From: Chryseobacterium sp. 52
Lineage (GTDB): Bacteria > Bacteroidota > Bacteroidia > Flavobacteriales > Weeksellaceae
Assembly: GCF_002754245.1 (NCBI RefSeq)
Contig: NZ_PEEX01000001.1
Span: forward strand, 4,506,001-4,570,000
Direction of reading: 5' to 3'
Length of the DNA stretch: 64,000 nucleotides
The notes beneath the pieces were generated by a model, which saw only the letters and a program-made list of their open reading frames with translations, was not told where the DNA came from and made no database searches. Positions 9,176 to 17,133 of the stretch are shown piece after piece. How positions within the stretch are numbered: the stretch's first letter is position 1; each line of letters begins with the position of its first letter. Both the position numbers and the translations under genes were made by a program.

Positions 9176-11104
9176 TTATTTATCCAAAATCTCGTAAATC
9201 GAATTATTGCTTCTAAACTCAGGAACAATAGCTTTTAACATCTTTACAACCTCTACTTTATCCTTCATTACAGAAGCATCTGTGATCAGATTGATCAGAC
9301 TTTCTATTTCTGAAAAAGTCATGGCCGGATCCTTGGAAATCATGATCTTTTCATTATGGGTAGGAAGTGTTTTAGCATTATCACTTAACAGCTCTTCATA
9401 AAGTTTTTCACCTGGTCTTAATCCTGTGTAGATGATTTTTATATCAATATTAGGCTCAAATCCTGAAAGCTTAATCATTCTTCGTGCGAGATCAAGAATT
9501 TTGACTGGTTCTCCCATATCGAAGACAAAGATCTCTCCTCCCTGTCCCATTGTTCCTGCATGAAGAACAAGTTCACAGGCTTCAGGAATCGTCATAAAAT
9601 ATCTTACAATATCCGGATGCGTAATTGTTACAGGTCCCCCTGCTTCAATCTGTTTTTTAAAATGTGGAATTACAGATCCGTTGGATCCTAAAACATTACC
9701 AAATCTTGTTGTAATAAATTTTGTAGTATTTCCTTCTACGTGTTGCAAAGACTGCACAAATAATTCAGCAGCCCTCTTTGAAGCTCCCATAACATTAGTA
9801 GGATTTACGGCCTTATCAGTCGAGATCATTACAAATCTGTTTACCTTATAGCGGCTTGATAAAACAGCAATATTCTTTGATCCCAAAACATTCACACGAA
9901 TAGCTTCATTCGGATTCTCTTCTACCAAAGGAACATGTTTATAGGCTGCAGCATGGTAGACCATTGAAAAATTATAGGTCTGAAATAACGGCTCAATTCT
10001 ATGTATACTTGAAACATCAGCTAAAACAAATTTAAACCTGATATGAGGAAATTTATCTTTCATTTCCAGTTCAATATCATATAATGGTGTTTCTGCCTGA
10101 TCCAGTACAACAATCAAAGCAGGATTAAACTGCGCTACCTGTCTTACAATTTCGCTGCCAATAGAACCCGCACCGCCGGTTACCAATATGTTTTTATTGA
10201 AATGTCTGCTTTTTACCTCTTCATTTTCAATTTTTATAGGCTTTCTATTCAAAAGGTCTTCGATCTGGAGGTTTCTGATGGCAACCCCCAAATCACTGTC
10301 TCTTAATTTCTGTACAGATGGGGCTTTGAATATATTGAGGTCTTTTTCTAAAAATAAATTCACCCATGAATTCATTTCATCTTTAGACATCATTTCTTTA
10401 ACAATAATAACTCCATCAATGATAAGATCTTCTTTTGTAGCTTCCTCTATCCTTCTTTTCTCGTAGATGGGCTTCCCTAATAAAGAAGCTCTCTTAGAAT
10501 CAGTTCTCTGTGTAAGAAAACCTACAACCTGATAAGGCAGGCTGGGATTATCTAAAATGGCTCGGGCTATAGCAATAGACTGCTCATCGATACCCAATAC
10601 CAAAATTCTCTTTTTCAGGGAGCTTCTTCTATATTCTCTGACCACATGAAAAAATTCTTTCACATATAATCTGAATAGAAACAACCCCATAAAAGAAATA
10701 ATAAAATACAATCCCAAAAATGGTGTAAGTATGAATTTTCCTCCCGTAATCCAGAAATAAATCAAATTTACTATTCCTACAACAGTCATTGTGCAGAAGC
10801 AGGAAATCAGAAGTTTGAAAAGATCGATAAACGTAGAATGTCTTATAATTCCTGCATAAGTTTTGAAAAAATACATAAACATGGTATTGATCAAAATAAT
10901 AAAAGCAAATACAATACTTTTATGCTCGTGATAAATAAACTCTTTCTGGGTAATTTTTTCAATAGTGTAGGTAGAAAGAAACAAAGACATGACCAGAATA
11001 ATAATATCTATTACAAGTATTATCCATCTGGGAAGATATCTTACGTCTGAGAGATTGACAACATTATCCCCTCCAAATATTTTTTTCTTAAGGGAGTTGT
11101 ACAT
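9176..11104 (-). CDS. Membrane nucleotide-sugar 4,6-dehydratase, WbpM/CapD-like
   Basis: Polysaccharide biosynthesis protein of 642 residues with about four N-terminal membrane helices (30-50, 65-85, 95-120, 125-145), a CoA-binding-like Rossmann region, and a C-terminal SDR catalytic domain. The NAD motif GGAGSIG is at 310-316. The catalytic segment STDKAVNPTNVMGASK has Met439 and Lys443, i.e. the MxxxK arrangement typical of WbpM/FlaA1-like dehydratases in place of YxxxK. WbpM makes UDP-4-keto-6-deoxy-GlcNAc. It is the first gene of the polysaccharide operon and would start a second sugar branch, such as QuiNAc or FucNAc. Confidence 0.9.
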   Translation of the reverse strand: MYNSLKKKIFGGDNVVNLSDVRYLPRWIILVIDIIILVMSLFLSTYTIEKITQKEFIYHEHKSIVFAFIILINTMFMYFFKTYAGIIRHSTFIDLFKLLISCFCTMTVVGIVNLIYFWITGGKFILTPFLGLYFIISFMGLFLFRLYVKEFFHVVREYRRSSLKKRILVLGIDEQSIAIARAILDNPSLPYQVVGFLTQRTDSKRASLLGKPIYEKRRIEEATKEDLIIDGVIIVKEMMSKDEMNSWVNLFLEKDLNIFKAPSVQKLRDSDLGVAIRNLQIEDLLNRKPIKIENEEVKSRHFNKNILVTGGAGSIGSEIVRQVAQFNPALIVVLDQAETPLYDIELEMKDKFPHIRFKFVLADVSSIHRIEPLFQTYNFSMVYHAAAYKHVPLVEENPNEAIRVNVLGSKNIAVLSSRYKVNRFVMISTDKAVNPTNVMGASKRAAELFVQSLQHVEGNTTKFITTRFGNVLGSNGSVIPHFKKQIEAGGPVTITHPDIVRYFMTIPEACELVLHAGTMGQGGEIFVFDMGEPVKILDLARRMIKLSGFEPNIDIKIIYTGLRPGEKLYEELLSDNAKTLPTHNEKIMISKDPAMTFSEIESLINLITDASVMKDKVEVVKMLKAIVPEFRSNNSIYEILDK

Positions 11105-11160
11105 TGTCTGTATTTGTGTTCATATTTTTATAATAAGGTATAAGATCTGATTATCCAAAT

Positions 11161-11189
11161 TAAAGATAATTTTGATACAATAATGCAAA
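11161..11189 (-). promoter_or_regulatory. Probable promoter of the polysaccharide operon
   Basis: On the minus strand TTTG is followed after 17 bases by TATCTTTA, one mismatch from the Bacteroidota -33/-7 pattern TTTG-N17-23-TAnnTTTG. It lies about 57 bases upstream of the WbpM-like start. It is the best match in the gap, but the last base of the -7 box is A rather than G. Confidence 0.45.
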
Positions 11190-11401
11190 AATAAAATAAA
11201 ATTCGATCTGTCAATTTAAAATTCAAAATAATTTGACTTATTCTTTTGATGCATGCCTATCCATTTGCGAAACTAGCAATTCTATTCTACTAGACAAAAA
11301 CCTTTGACAAAAATCATACCATAAAAGAATTCTTCAAAAACAAAAATCAACAAACAAATAAACCAATTTAGCCTAATGATCATAAGAATCATTCGATTAA
11401 A

Positions 11402-11422
11402 AAAAATCATTTAATGATTTTT
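11402..11422 (-). terminator. Rho-independent terminator after recX
   Basis: A 9-bp A/T-rich inverted repeat (AAAAATCAT / ATGATTTTT) with a 3-base loop, followed on the minus strand by a run of eight T. It lies about 55 bases past the recX stop codon. Confidence 0.5.
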
Positions 11423-11475
11423 AAACAAAAAATTAAAGAATAATTAATTCCCCATAAATTGAAATTATGAGATCA

Positions 11476-11934
11476 CTAGTCAAAATTTTCAGCAATTTTC
11501 TCATATTCAAAACCTCTACTCATTAAATATTTTATGGTCTTGGATTTTTTTTGATATTCCTGAAGTCCTTTTTGTTTTGAGGAATAATCTTCAAATATTT
11601 TTCTGATCATTTTATCATAATCACTTTCGTCTATTTCATCAAAACAGTTGTTGATAAGCTTTTCAGTGATCTGTTTCTGCTTCAGATTCATTTTTATTTT
11701 ATTCCTTCCCCAATGCTTAATGTAAAATTTCCCTCTGATATAGCTTCGGGTAAATCTTTCTTCATTAAGATAATTTTCTTTCAAAAGGTACAGGATAATC
11801 TCATCTTTCGCTTCCTCAATCAGTAGAAATTCCCGCATTTTCTGTTCCACTTCTGCATGACAACGGTCCTGATAAACACAATAGTTGACCAGCTTCAGTT
11901 TAATTTCATCAAAAGTAAAAGATTTTTTCTCCAT
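11476..11934 (-). CDS. recX: Recombination regulator RecX
   Basis: RecX-family protein of 152 residues made of short three-helix repeats. Recognisable features are the basic, aromatic spacing of YCVYQDRCHAEVEQKMREF, the repeat core YLNEERFTRSYIRGKFYIKHWG, and the C-terminal YLMSRGFEYEKI segment. RecX binds RecA filaments and dampens strand exchange. recA is not in this window. The gene follows glyA on the same strand, with a probable terminator between them, so it may have its own promoter. Confidence 0.85.
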   Translation of the reverse strand: MEKKSFTFDEIKLKLVNYCVYQDRCHAEVEQKMREFLLIEEAKDEIILYLLKENYLNEERFTRSYIRGKFYIKHWGRNKIKMNLKQKQITEKLINNCFDEIDESDYDKMIRKIFEDYSSKQKGLQEYQKKSKTIKYLMSRGFEYEKIAENFD

Positions 11935-11945
11935 ATGGATATGAA

Positions 11946-11971
11946 AAAGAATGGACAGATGCCCATTCTTT
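11946..11971 (-). terminator. Terminator after glyA
   Basis: Inverted repeat AAAGAATGG / CCATTCTTT with an 8-base loop, followed on the minus strand by further T residues. It sits between the glyA stop and the recX start. Confidence 0.55.
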
Positions 11972-11994
11972 ATTATATACTATTTTAAGTCTGA

Positions 11995-13260
11995 TTAATA
12001 GTTGAATAGTGCTTTTCCTTCCATCAACTCATTTACTTTCTTTCTTACAGAAGTAATAACCTCTTCATTTTTGATATTGTCTACAACCTCAGAGATAAGT
12101 CCGGCAATGGTATCCATATCGTTCTCTTTAAGACCTCTTGTCGTGATTGCAGCAGTTCCCAATCTGATTCCAGAAGTAGTGAACGGCGACTTATCATCAA
12201 AAGGAACCATGTTTTTGTTACAAGTAATATCTGCAAGTACTAATGCTTTCTCTGTTTCCTTTCCGTTTACATTCTTATTTCTAAGATCTACCAACATCAG
12301 GTGGTTGTCTGTACCTCCACTCACAATATCGAAGCCTCTGTCGATCATCGCTTTTGATAATGCCTGTGCATTCGCTCTTACCTGCTTAGCGTATGTTTCA
12401 AACTTACCGTCTATTGCTTCAGCGAAAGCAATTGCTTTACCAGCAATAACGTGCTCCAATGGACCGCCCTGGATTCCCGGGAATACTGCCCCGTCCAATA
12501 CCTGGCTCATCATTTTAGTTTCTCCTTTCAGAGTTTTGTGTCCGTATGTATTTTCGAAATCTTTGCCCATCATGATCATCCCTCCTCTTGGACCTCTTAA
12601 AGTCTTGTGAGTTGTAGTGGTCACTACATGACAATGTTCAAATGGAGAATTTAATAATCCTTTTGCCACTAAACCAGCCGGGTGAGCAATATCTGCCCAA
12701 AGTGTTGCACCTATTTCGTCTGCAACCTCTCTGAATTTAGCATAATCAAGATCTCTTGAATAGGCAGAAAAACCTGCGATCAGCATTTTTGGTCTTTCTC
12801 TTAAAGCAACTTCTCTCATCTGGTCATAATCAATAAGTCCGGTTTCTTTCTGAACACCGTAAGAAACTACCTGATATTGAATTCCTGAGAAGTTCACTCC
12901 TGAACCGTGGGTAAGGTGTCCTCCCATTGAAAGGTCCATTCCCATGATCTTATCTCCTGCTTTCAAAACGGCAAGATAAACGGCAGCATTAGCCTGAGAT
13001 CCGGAATGTGGCTGTACATTGACATAGTCTACACCGAAAAGCTCTTTTGCTCTGTTGATGGCTAATGTTTCAACCTCATCTACTACTTCACAGCCTCCGT
13101 AATATCTTTTTCCGGGATATCCTTCAGCATATTTGTTGGTCAGTACACTTCCCATTGCTTTCATTACGTTTTCAGAAACGAAGTTCTCTGACGCAATAAG
13201 CTCTAATCCATGGGATTGTCTTTGTCTTTCTTTTTCAATAAGGTCGAAAATAATGTCCAT
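11995..13260 (-). CDS. glyA: Serine hydroxymethyltransferase
   Basis: PLP enzyme that interconverts serine and glycine and charges tetrahydrofolate with a one-carbon unit. With the start chosen here it has 421 residues, normal for bacteria. The PLP lysine is Lys219 in [14 protein letters not shown], and the ELIASENF and YPGKRYYGG motifs are present near the N terminus. An in-frame ATG 33 bases upstream was rejected because a perfect -7 promoter box (TACATTTG) lies at that position, so it would be outside the transcript. The protein beginning [11 protein letters not shown] also fits family alignments. Confidence 0.96.
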   Translation of the reverse strand: MDIIFDLIEKERQRQSHGLELIASENFVSENVMKAMGSVLTNKYAEGYPGKRYYGGCEVVDEVETLAINRAKELFGVDYVNVQPHSGSQANAAVYLAVLKAGDKIMGMDLSMGGHLTHGSGVNFSGIQYQVVSYGVQKETGLIDYDQMREVALRERPKMLIAGFSAYSRDLDYAKFREVADEIGATLWADIAHPAGLVAKGLLNSPFEHCHVVTTTTHKTLRGPRGGMIMMGKDFENTYGHKTLKGETKMMSQVLDGAVFPGIQGGPLEHVIAGKAIAFAEAIDGKFETYAKQVRANAQALSKAMIDRGFDIVSGGTDNHLMLVDLRNKNVNGKETEKALVLADITCNKNMVPFDDKSPFTTSGIRLGTAAITTRGLKENDMDTIAGLISEVVDNIKNEEVITSVRKKVNELMEGKALFNY

Positions 13261-13290
13261 TTTACTTTTAGTTTTTGAAATTTTCCACCC

Positions 13291-13298
13291 CAAATGTA
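13291..13298 (-). promoter_or_regulatory. glyA -7 promoter box
   Basis: TACATTTG on the minus strand matches the Bacteroidota TAnnTTTG -7 consensus at every fixed base. It lies 31 bases before the chosen glyA start. A -33 element is not clear. Confidence 0.6.
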
Positions 13299-13392
13299 CG
13301 GAATTTCCCTTAAAATTTCTGTATTGAAAAGTATGATTTTAGCACAAAATTTCAGAGATCAGGTATTGATTTATGATCATGAGTAAGTTCTT

Positions 13393-14427
13393 TTACTTCA
13401 GTTTGTATCTTTTTTTCAGGTATAGACTCGCTTTAACCAATAGAATCAATACCGGAACTTCCACCAGCGGACCAATAACCCCTACAAACGCCTGCGATGA
13501 GTGAATTCCAAAAACAGCAATACTTACGGCAATAGCGAGTTCGAAATTATTTCCGGTTGCTGTAAAAGCAATTGCAACATTTTTATCGTAAGGAACTTTT
13601 ATCAGTTGGTTTACCGAAAAGCTAATGAAAAACATCAATACAAAATAAATGATCAGCGGAATGGCAATTTTTACAACATCCATGGGCAGCTCCAATATTT
13701 GATCTCCTTTTAGACTAAACATTAAGACAATCGTAAACAGCAAAGCATATAAGGTAAAAGGTGAGACCATTGGAATGAATTTTCGGTTATACCATTCCCT
13801 TCCTTTGGATTTTGTAAGGAAATAACGGGTTAAAAAACCTGCTAAAAAAGGGATTCCAAGATAAATTAAAACGCTTTCCGTCACCTCACGGATTGGTACT
13901 GAAACATTAAAATTGCCTAATCCTAATTTTTGTGGAAGAAAATTAATAAACAGCCATACCAGAAAACTATAGGAGAGAATCTGAAAAATACTGTTTAAAG
14001 CAATGAGCAAAGCTGCACATTCCCGATTTCCCTGTGCCAGATCATTCCATACAATTACCATTGCAATACATCTTGCCAGGCCTATCAATATCAGCCCTAT
14101 CATAAAATCCGGTTCATTTTTAAGAAAAACAACAGCTAATCCAAACATTAAAACAGGCCCTATAACCCAATTTAACAATAATGATACGGATATCACTTTC
14201 TTGTCTCTAAATACCTTTGGTAATAAGGCATAATCTACTTTTGCAAGAGGCGGATACATCATGAAGATCAGTCCGATAGCTAATGGGATATTGGTTGTCC
14301 CTAAAGTAAGAGAATTTGTCATTACAGAGATGCCGGGGAAAAGATTTCCAAGACCAATCCCGATCCCCATCGCCAGGAAGATCCAAAGGGTCAGATACCT
14401 GTCAAGAACTTTTAACTTGGGTTTCAT
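13393..14427 (-). CDS. acr3: Arsenite efflux transporter ACR3
   Basis: Integral membrane arsenite exporter of the ACR3/BART family, 344 residues with about ten predicted helices. The conserved transport cysteine is Cys120 in GLARCIAMVIVWNDLAQGN, and the C-terminal GPLVEVPVLI segment is present. It is the last gene of the ars operon, one base after the arsenate reductase stop, so the two are probably translated together. It would expel the As(III) produced by the reductase. Confidence 0.93.
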   Translation of the reverse strand: MKPKLKVLDRYLTLWIFLAMGIGIGLGNLFPGISVMTNSLTLGTTNIPLAIGLIFMMYPPLAKVDYALLPKVFRDKKVISVSLLLNWVIGPVLMFGLAVVFLKNEPDFMIGLILIGLARCIAMVIVWNDLAQGNRECAALLIALNSIFQILSYSFLVWLFINFLPQKLGLGNFNVSVPIREVTESVLIYLGIPFLAGFLTRYFLTKSKGREWYNRKFIPMVSPFTLYALLFTIVLMFSLKGDQILELPMDVVKIAIPLIIYFVLMFFISFSVNQLIKVPYDKNVAIAFTATGNNFELAIAVSIAVFGIHSSQAFVGVIGPLVEVPVLILLVKASLYLKKRYKLK

Positions 14428-14428
14428 T

Positions 14429-15040
14429 TTAATTATTTATTCTTGAAAAAACATACAACATTTCGGCAGCGATCTGCAGACTTCTTTCATTGTATATTTC
14501 TGTTTGTCCAGGGGTTTCATCTGAAATTTTAGGATCTTCAAATGTAATGGGAATACGTTTCTCTGCCCCTGCAATGAACGGACAGCCTCCATCTGCGTGG
14601 GAACAGGTCATCACTGCGGCAAAACCGGTATTTGGATTAAAAACATCGTCATACTTTTTAGAAAATCCAATGACAGGCAGAGAATTTTCAGAATATTTTA
14701 CCGCATATACTGGATTTTCACTTTCACTTAATGTCCAAATATGAAAACCGGCTTCTATTAATGTTTCGGTAACTTTAGGAAATAAAGCTGTGGTTTCTGT
14801 GCCTCCGGAATAGCAGTGTACATCAGAAACCTTAAAATAGGCAGATGCCGTTTGTGCCCAAATTTGAGCAAGATGGCTTCTCCGGGAATTGTGGGTACAG
14901 ATAAAATTAATATCTACCGATTCCCTATTTCTTTTTTTAAGTTCTATAAAATCTATTAATGGCTGCAGTAGATTTTTTCTTTCGTTACTAATGTCCTGCA
15001 AAAGAATTTCTTCTATATATTTTATCAATTTTGGATACAT
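14429..15040 (-). CDS. arsC: Thioredoxin-type arsenate reductase (LMW phosphatase fold)
   Basis: Arsenate reductase of the low-molecular-weight tyrosine phosphatase fold. With the start at MYPKL it has 203 residues, against about 130 for S. aureus ArsC, because of an N-terminal helical extension of about 40. The P-loop CTHNSRRS starts at Cys48. Two more cysteines spaced as in thioredoxin-coupled ArsC (CSHADGGC, Cys146 and Cys153) complete the three-cysteine relay. An upstream ATG would add 20 residues running into the preceding gene and was not used. Such proteins are often labelled protein-tyrosine phosphatase; the relay and the operon favour arsenate reductase. Confidence 0.85.
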   Translation of the reverse strand: MYPKLIKYIEEILLQDISNERKNLLQPLIDFIELKKRNRESVDINFICTHNSRRSHLAQIWAQTASAYFKVSDVHCYSGGTETTALFPKVTETLIEAGFHIWTLSESENPVYAVKYSENSLPVIGFSKKYDDVFNPNTGFAAVMTCSHADGGCPFIAGAEKRIPITFEDPKISDETPGQTEIYNERSLQIAAEMLYVFSRINN

Positions 15041-15065
15041 TTCAATAAGTATAAAAAAGTTACTA

Positions 15066-15539
15066 TTAACAAGAACCCGAATCTGTTGTACAACAAGCAT
15101 TCTGATCAGTTTTCAACTCACTCAGGTTAATCTTTTGCTTTTCCTGAGGAATTCCACAAGCCTCTGTAGCTAAACAGGCTGTGAGCTTGTTTTTCAGGAC
15201 AAAGGTTTGACCATTATATTCCAGGTTATATTTCCCAATGGTGCTGTCCTGATATTCTACTTCAATTTCAAAATCTTTAATCCCTAGCTTTTCTTCCGAC
15301 AGCTGAATAATATGCAGCAATTTCTCTGGCTTAAGGCGGTGTTCATAATCATCTGCATTCCAAAGCTGGAAGTTTACCTTTTCTTCTTTTCTGATCACTC
15401 CGCCACAATCGATGAAGTTTTTAGTCACCATCCCTATTTCCGTTACGTGGAAATGTTCCGGTACATATTTTCCGTTTTCCAACTGGAATTCTACATTTTC
15501 CAGGGTGGGTAAAATGGTTTTAATTTCTGATAATTTCAT
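15066..15539 (-). CDS. DUF6428 family protein of the ars operon
   Basis: Protein of 157 residues resembling the DUF6428 family, which is often found in ars operons of Bacteroidota; its biochemical role is not established. The body looks like a mixed alpha/beta domain (EFQLENGKYVPEHFHVTEIG at the N terminus). The C terminus is cysteine-rich: Cys122, Cys128, Cys149, Cys150 and the final residue Cys157. That tail could bind As(III), which is inference. It lies between arsR and arsC with a second operator-like sequence just upstream. Confidence 0.7.
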   Translation of the reverse strand: MKLSEIKTILPTLENVEFQLENGKYVPEHFHVTEIGMVTKNFIDCGGVIRKEEKVNFQLWNADDYEHRLKPEKLLHIIQLSEEKLGIKDFEIEVEYQDSTIGKYNLEYNGQTFVLKNKLTACLATEACGIPQEKQKINLSELKTDQNACCTTDSGSC

Positions 15540-15564
15540 ATTTTATTATTTATATTGTTATAAT

Positions 15565-15577
15565 GCAATATTACGAT
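15565..15577 (-). promoter_or_regulatory. Second ArsR operator-like site, inside the ars operon
   Basis: GCAATATTACGAT, a 13-base exact match to the centre and right arm of the arsR operator at 15933-15952, lies 26-38 bases before the DUF6428 start. Flanking sequence extends an imperfect palindrome. It suggests a second ArsR-controlled promoter or an internal binding site. Confidence 0.5.
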
Positions 15578-15595
15578 AATACGATTCAAAAAATT

Positions 15596-15922
15596 TTAGC
15601 AGCAGTTCTGCTTTTTAACGGTAGAAATAATATTTGAAAAGAAAGCATTCAAAACTTCGAAAGCCTTTTCATCAATACAATAGCATACAGAATTGCCTTC
15701 AATATTTCCTTTGATAAGACCTGCATTCTTTAATTCTTTCAGATGTTGAGATACGGTGGGTTGCGCAAGAGGAAGTTCATTAACAATGTCTCCACAAATG
15801 CATTCATTTACTTTAAGCAAATACTCAATGATAGCAACTCTTGCCGGATGACCCAAAGCTTTTGCAATGACTGCTATTTTATTCTGCTGCTCTGTAAAGA
15901 AGTCTGTTTTTGTTGCTCCCAT
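15596..15922 (-). CDS. arsR: ArsR/SmtB family metalloregulator
   Basis: Winged-helix repressor of 108 residues. The helix-turn-helix covers about residues 45-70 (LPLAQPTVSQHLKELKNAGLI). Candidate As(III) ligands are Cys41 and Cys43 (ECICGD, in the place of the ELCVC motif of ArsR), with Cys80, Cys82 and a terminal Cys107-Cys108 pair. It heads the operon arsR-DUF6428-arsC-acr3 and probably represses its own promoter through the palindrome 10 bases before its start codon, with release by arsenite. Confidence 0.9.
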   Translation of the reverse strand: MGATKTDFFTEQQNKIAVIAKALGHPARVAIIEYLLKVNECICGDIVNELPLAQPTVSQHLKELKNAGLIKGNIEGNSVCYCIDEKAFEVLNAFFSNIISTVKKQNCC

Positions 15923-15932
15923 GATATTTATT

Positions 15933-15952
15933 ATATCGCAATATTACGATAT
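15933..15952 (-). promoter_or_regulatory. Probable ArsR operator
   Basis: Inverted repeat ATATCG-N8-CGATAT with centre CAATATTA, 20 bases long, located 11 bases upstream of the arsR ATG. Arm length and spacing are typical of ArsR/SmtB operators. Thirteen of its bases recur upstream of the DUF6428 gene. Confidence 0.65.
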
Positions 15953-16031
15953 TAAATTCTGATGACAAAATATTTAACAGAAAAATCCCTGCAGAAATTT
16001 CTACAGGAATTACACCATTTATAAAATATGC

Positions 16032-16937
16032 TTAAAACTCTTCTTCTGAAAGTTCCTTATTGACAACAGCTCCGGTAAAATTTCCCTGAGCAACGGCATT
16101 GGCAACAGATCTCATCATGGTCACATTATCTCCGCAGGCAAAAACACCGGGAATATTTGTTTTCTGCATAAAATCCACTTTGATAAACCCCTGTTCCGTA
16201 AGTTCACAACCAAGATCTTCGAAAGCATTGATATTCTGCTCAAAAGGTATTTTAGCGTATAATGCTTTCAGAGAAATCTCTTTTCCTGTTTTGAAAATAA
16301 TTTTCCTGATGTTGCCGTTTTGATGTTCAATTTTTTCAACTTCATCTTCTACAAGATTTATATTCTTCTCAGCCAGTTTATTTTTCTGTTCTTTAGAAAG
16401 AACCGATGGTCCATTGGTAAATACAAAGAGGTCTTTTGTAAGGTTATATACGATTTTTGAAAAATCATACGCCATATCTCCATCCGAAAGTATTCCGGTG
16501 ACTTCATTTTTCACTTCATAGCCATGGCAATAGGGACAATGCAAGACTGAAATCCCCCAGCATTCTGCAAATCCAGGAATATCCGGCATTCTGTCTTTCA
16601 CTCCTGACGCCAGAATCAGCTTTTTAGCATAAAACTTTTCACCAGAAGAAGTTTCTGTTTCAAATCCGTCATCATTTTTTCTTAATTTCAGTACTAACCC
16701 ATCATGAAATTTCACGGTATCATATGCTGCGACCTGATCCCTGGCAAGAGTGGAAATTTCCTGCGGGGTTTTCCCGTCATGGGTAATAAAATTATGAGAA
16801 TGGGGGGTCTGTCTGTTACATGGCTTCCCACTATCAATAATGAGTGTATTTCTTACTGATCTTCCTAAAGCCATAGCCGCTGATAATCCGGCATAGCTCC
16901 CTCCTATGATGATGATGTCAAAATTTTTGTTTTCCAT
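16032..16937 (-). CDS. Thioredoxin-reductase-like FAD/NAD(P) oxidoreductase
   Basis: Pyridine nucleotide-disulfide oxidoreductase of 301 residues. The FAD motif GGSYAG is at 12-17, the redox pair Cys134/Cys137 lies in HCPYCHGYE, and the C-terminal FAD segment GVFACGDN is present. It resembles thioredoxin reductases, but the CPYCHGYE variant (in place of CATC) marks a divergent subgroup whose electron acceptor is uncertain. It lies 110 bases upstream of arsR in the same direction. Since the arsenate reductase here looks thioredoxin-dependent, supply of reducing power is possible but not shown. Confidence 0.8.
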   Translation of the reverse strand: MENKNFDIIIIGGSYAGLSAAMALGRSVRNTLIIDSGKPCNRQTPHSHNFITHDGKTPQEISTLARDQVAAYDTVKFHDGLVLKLRKNDDGFETETSSGEKFYAKKLILASGVKDRMPDIPGFAECWGISVLHCPYCHGYEVKNEVTGILSDGDMAYDFSKIVYNLTKDLFVFTNGPSVLSKEQKNKLAEKNINLVEDEVEKIEHQNGNIRKIIFKTGKEISLKALYAKIPFEQNINAFEDLGCELTEQGFIKVDFMQKTNIPGVFACGDNVTMMRSVANAVAQGNFTGAVVNKELSEEEF

Positions 16938-17000
16938 TCTTTAATTACCATTGATGAACCAATCTGGTATTACAAATATAGAATAAATTTCCATTAAAGC

Positions 17001-17020
17001 AATATTGTTGCAATAATATT
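17001..17020 (-). promoter_or_regulatory. Palindromic operator-like site before the TrxR-like gene
   Basis: AATATTGTTGCAATAATATT is a 20-base palindrome with a single mismatched pair, 64 bases upstream of the TrxR-like start. With the preceding GC it contains GCAATATT, also present in both ars sites. Control by ArsR or another dimeric regulator is possible. Confidence 0.45.
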
Positions 17021-17055
17021 TTTTATTCGCATAAACTTCTTCAATAAGAATGTAA

Positions 17056-17098
17056 AAAAGGCTGATTTTAAACTTAAAAAATTTAAAATCAGCCTTTT
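17056..17098 (-). terminator. Strong terminator after the metallo-beta-lactamase gene
   Basis: Perfect 17-bp stem (AAAAGGCTGATTTTAAA and its complement) with a 9-base loop. T-rich ends on both sides could make it work in either direction. It lies 36 bases past the beta-lactamase stop and isolates it from the TrxR-like gene. Confidence 0.85.
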
Positions 17099-17133
17099 GT
17101 AAAAATATGTTTAAAAGATTACCAGATCATTGA

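Larger units (their letters stand above)
11105..11475. other. Intergenic region between recX and the polysaccharide operon
   Basis: A very A+T-rich stretch of 371 bases without a convincing reading frame. It holds the probable promoter of the minus-strand polysaccharide operon close to its left end and the recX terminator hairpin at its right end. Nothing else recognisable is seen in between. Confidence 0.6.

Noticed and set aside
12002..12610. 202-codon plus-strand frame
   Set aside because: Antisense shadow of glyA; no recognisable domain.
12000..13293. glyA start at the upstream ATG (13291-13293)
   Set aside because: That codon coincides with the perfect -7 box TACATTTG, so it would not be transcribed; the next ATG gives the normal family N terminus.
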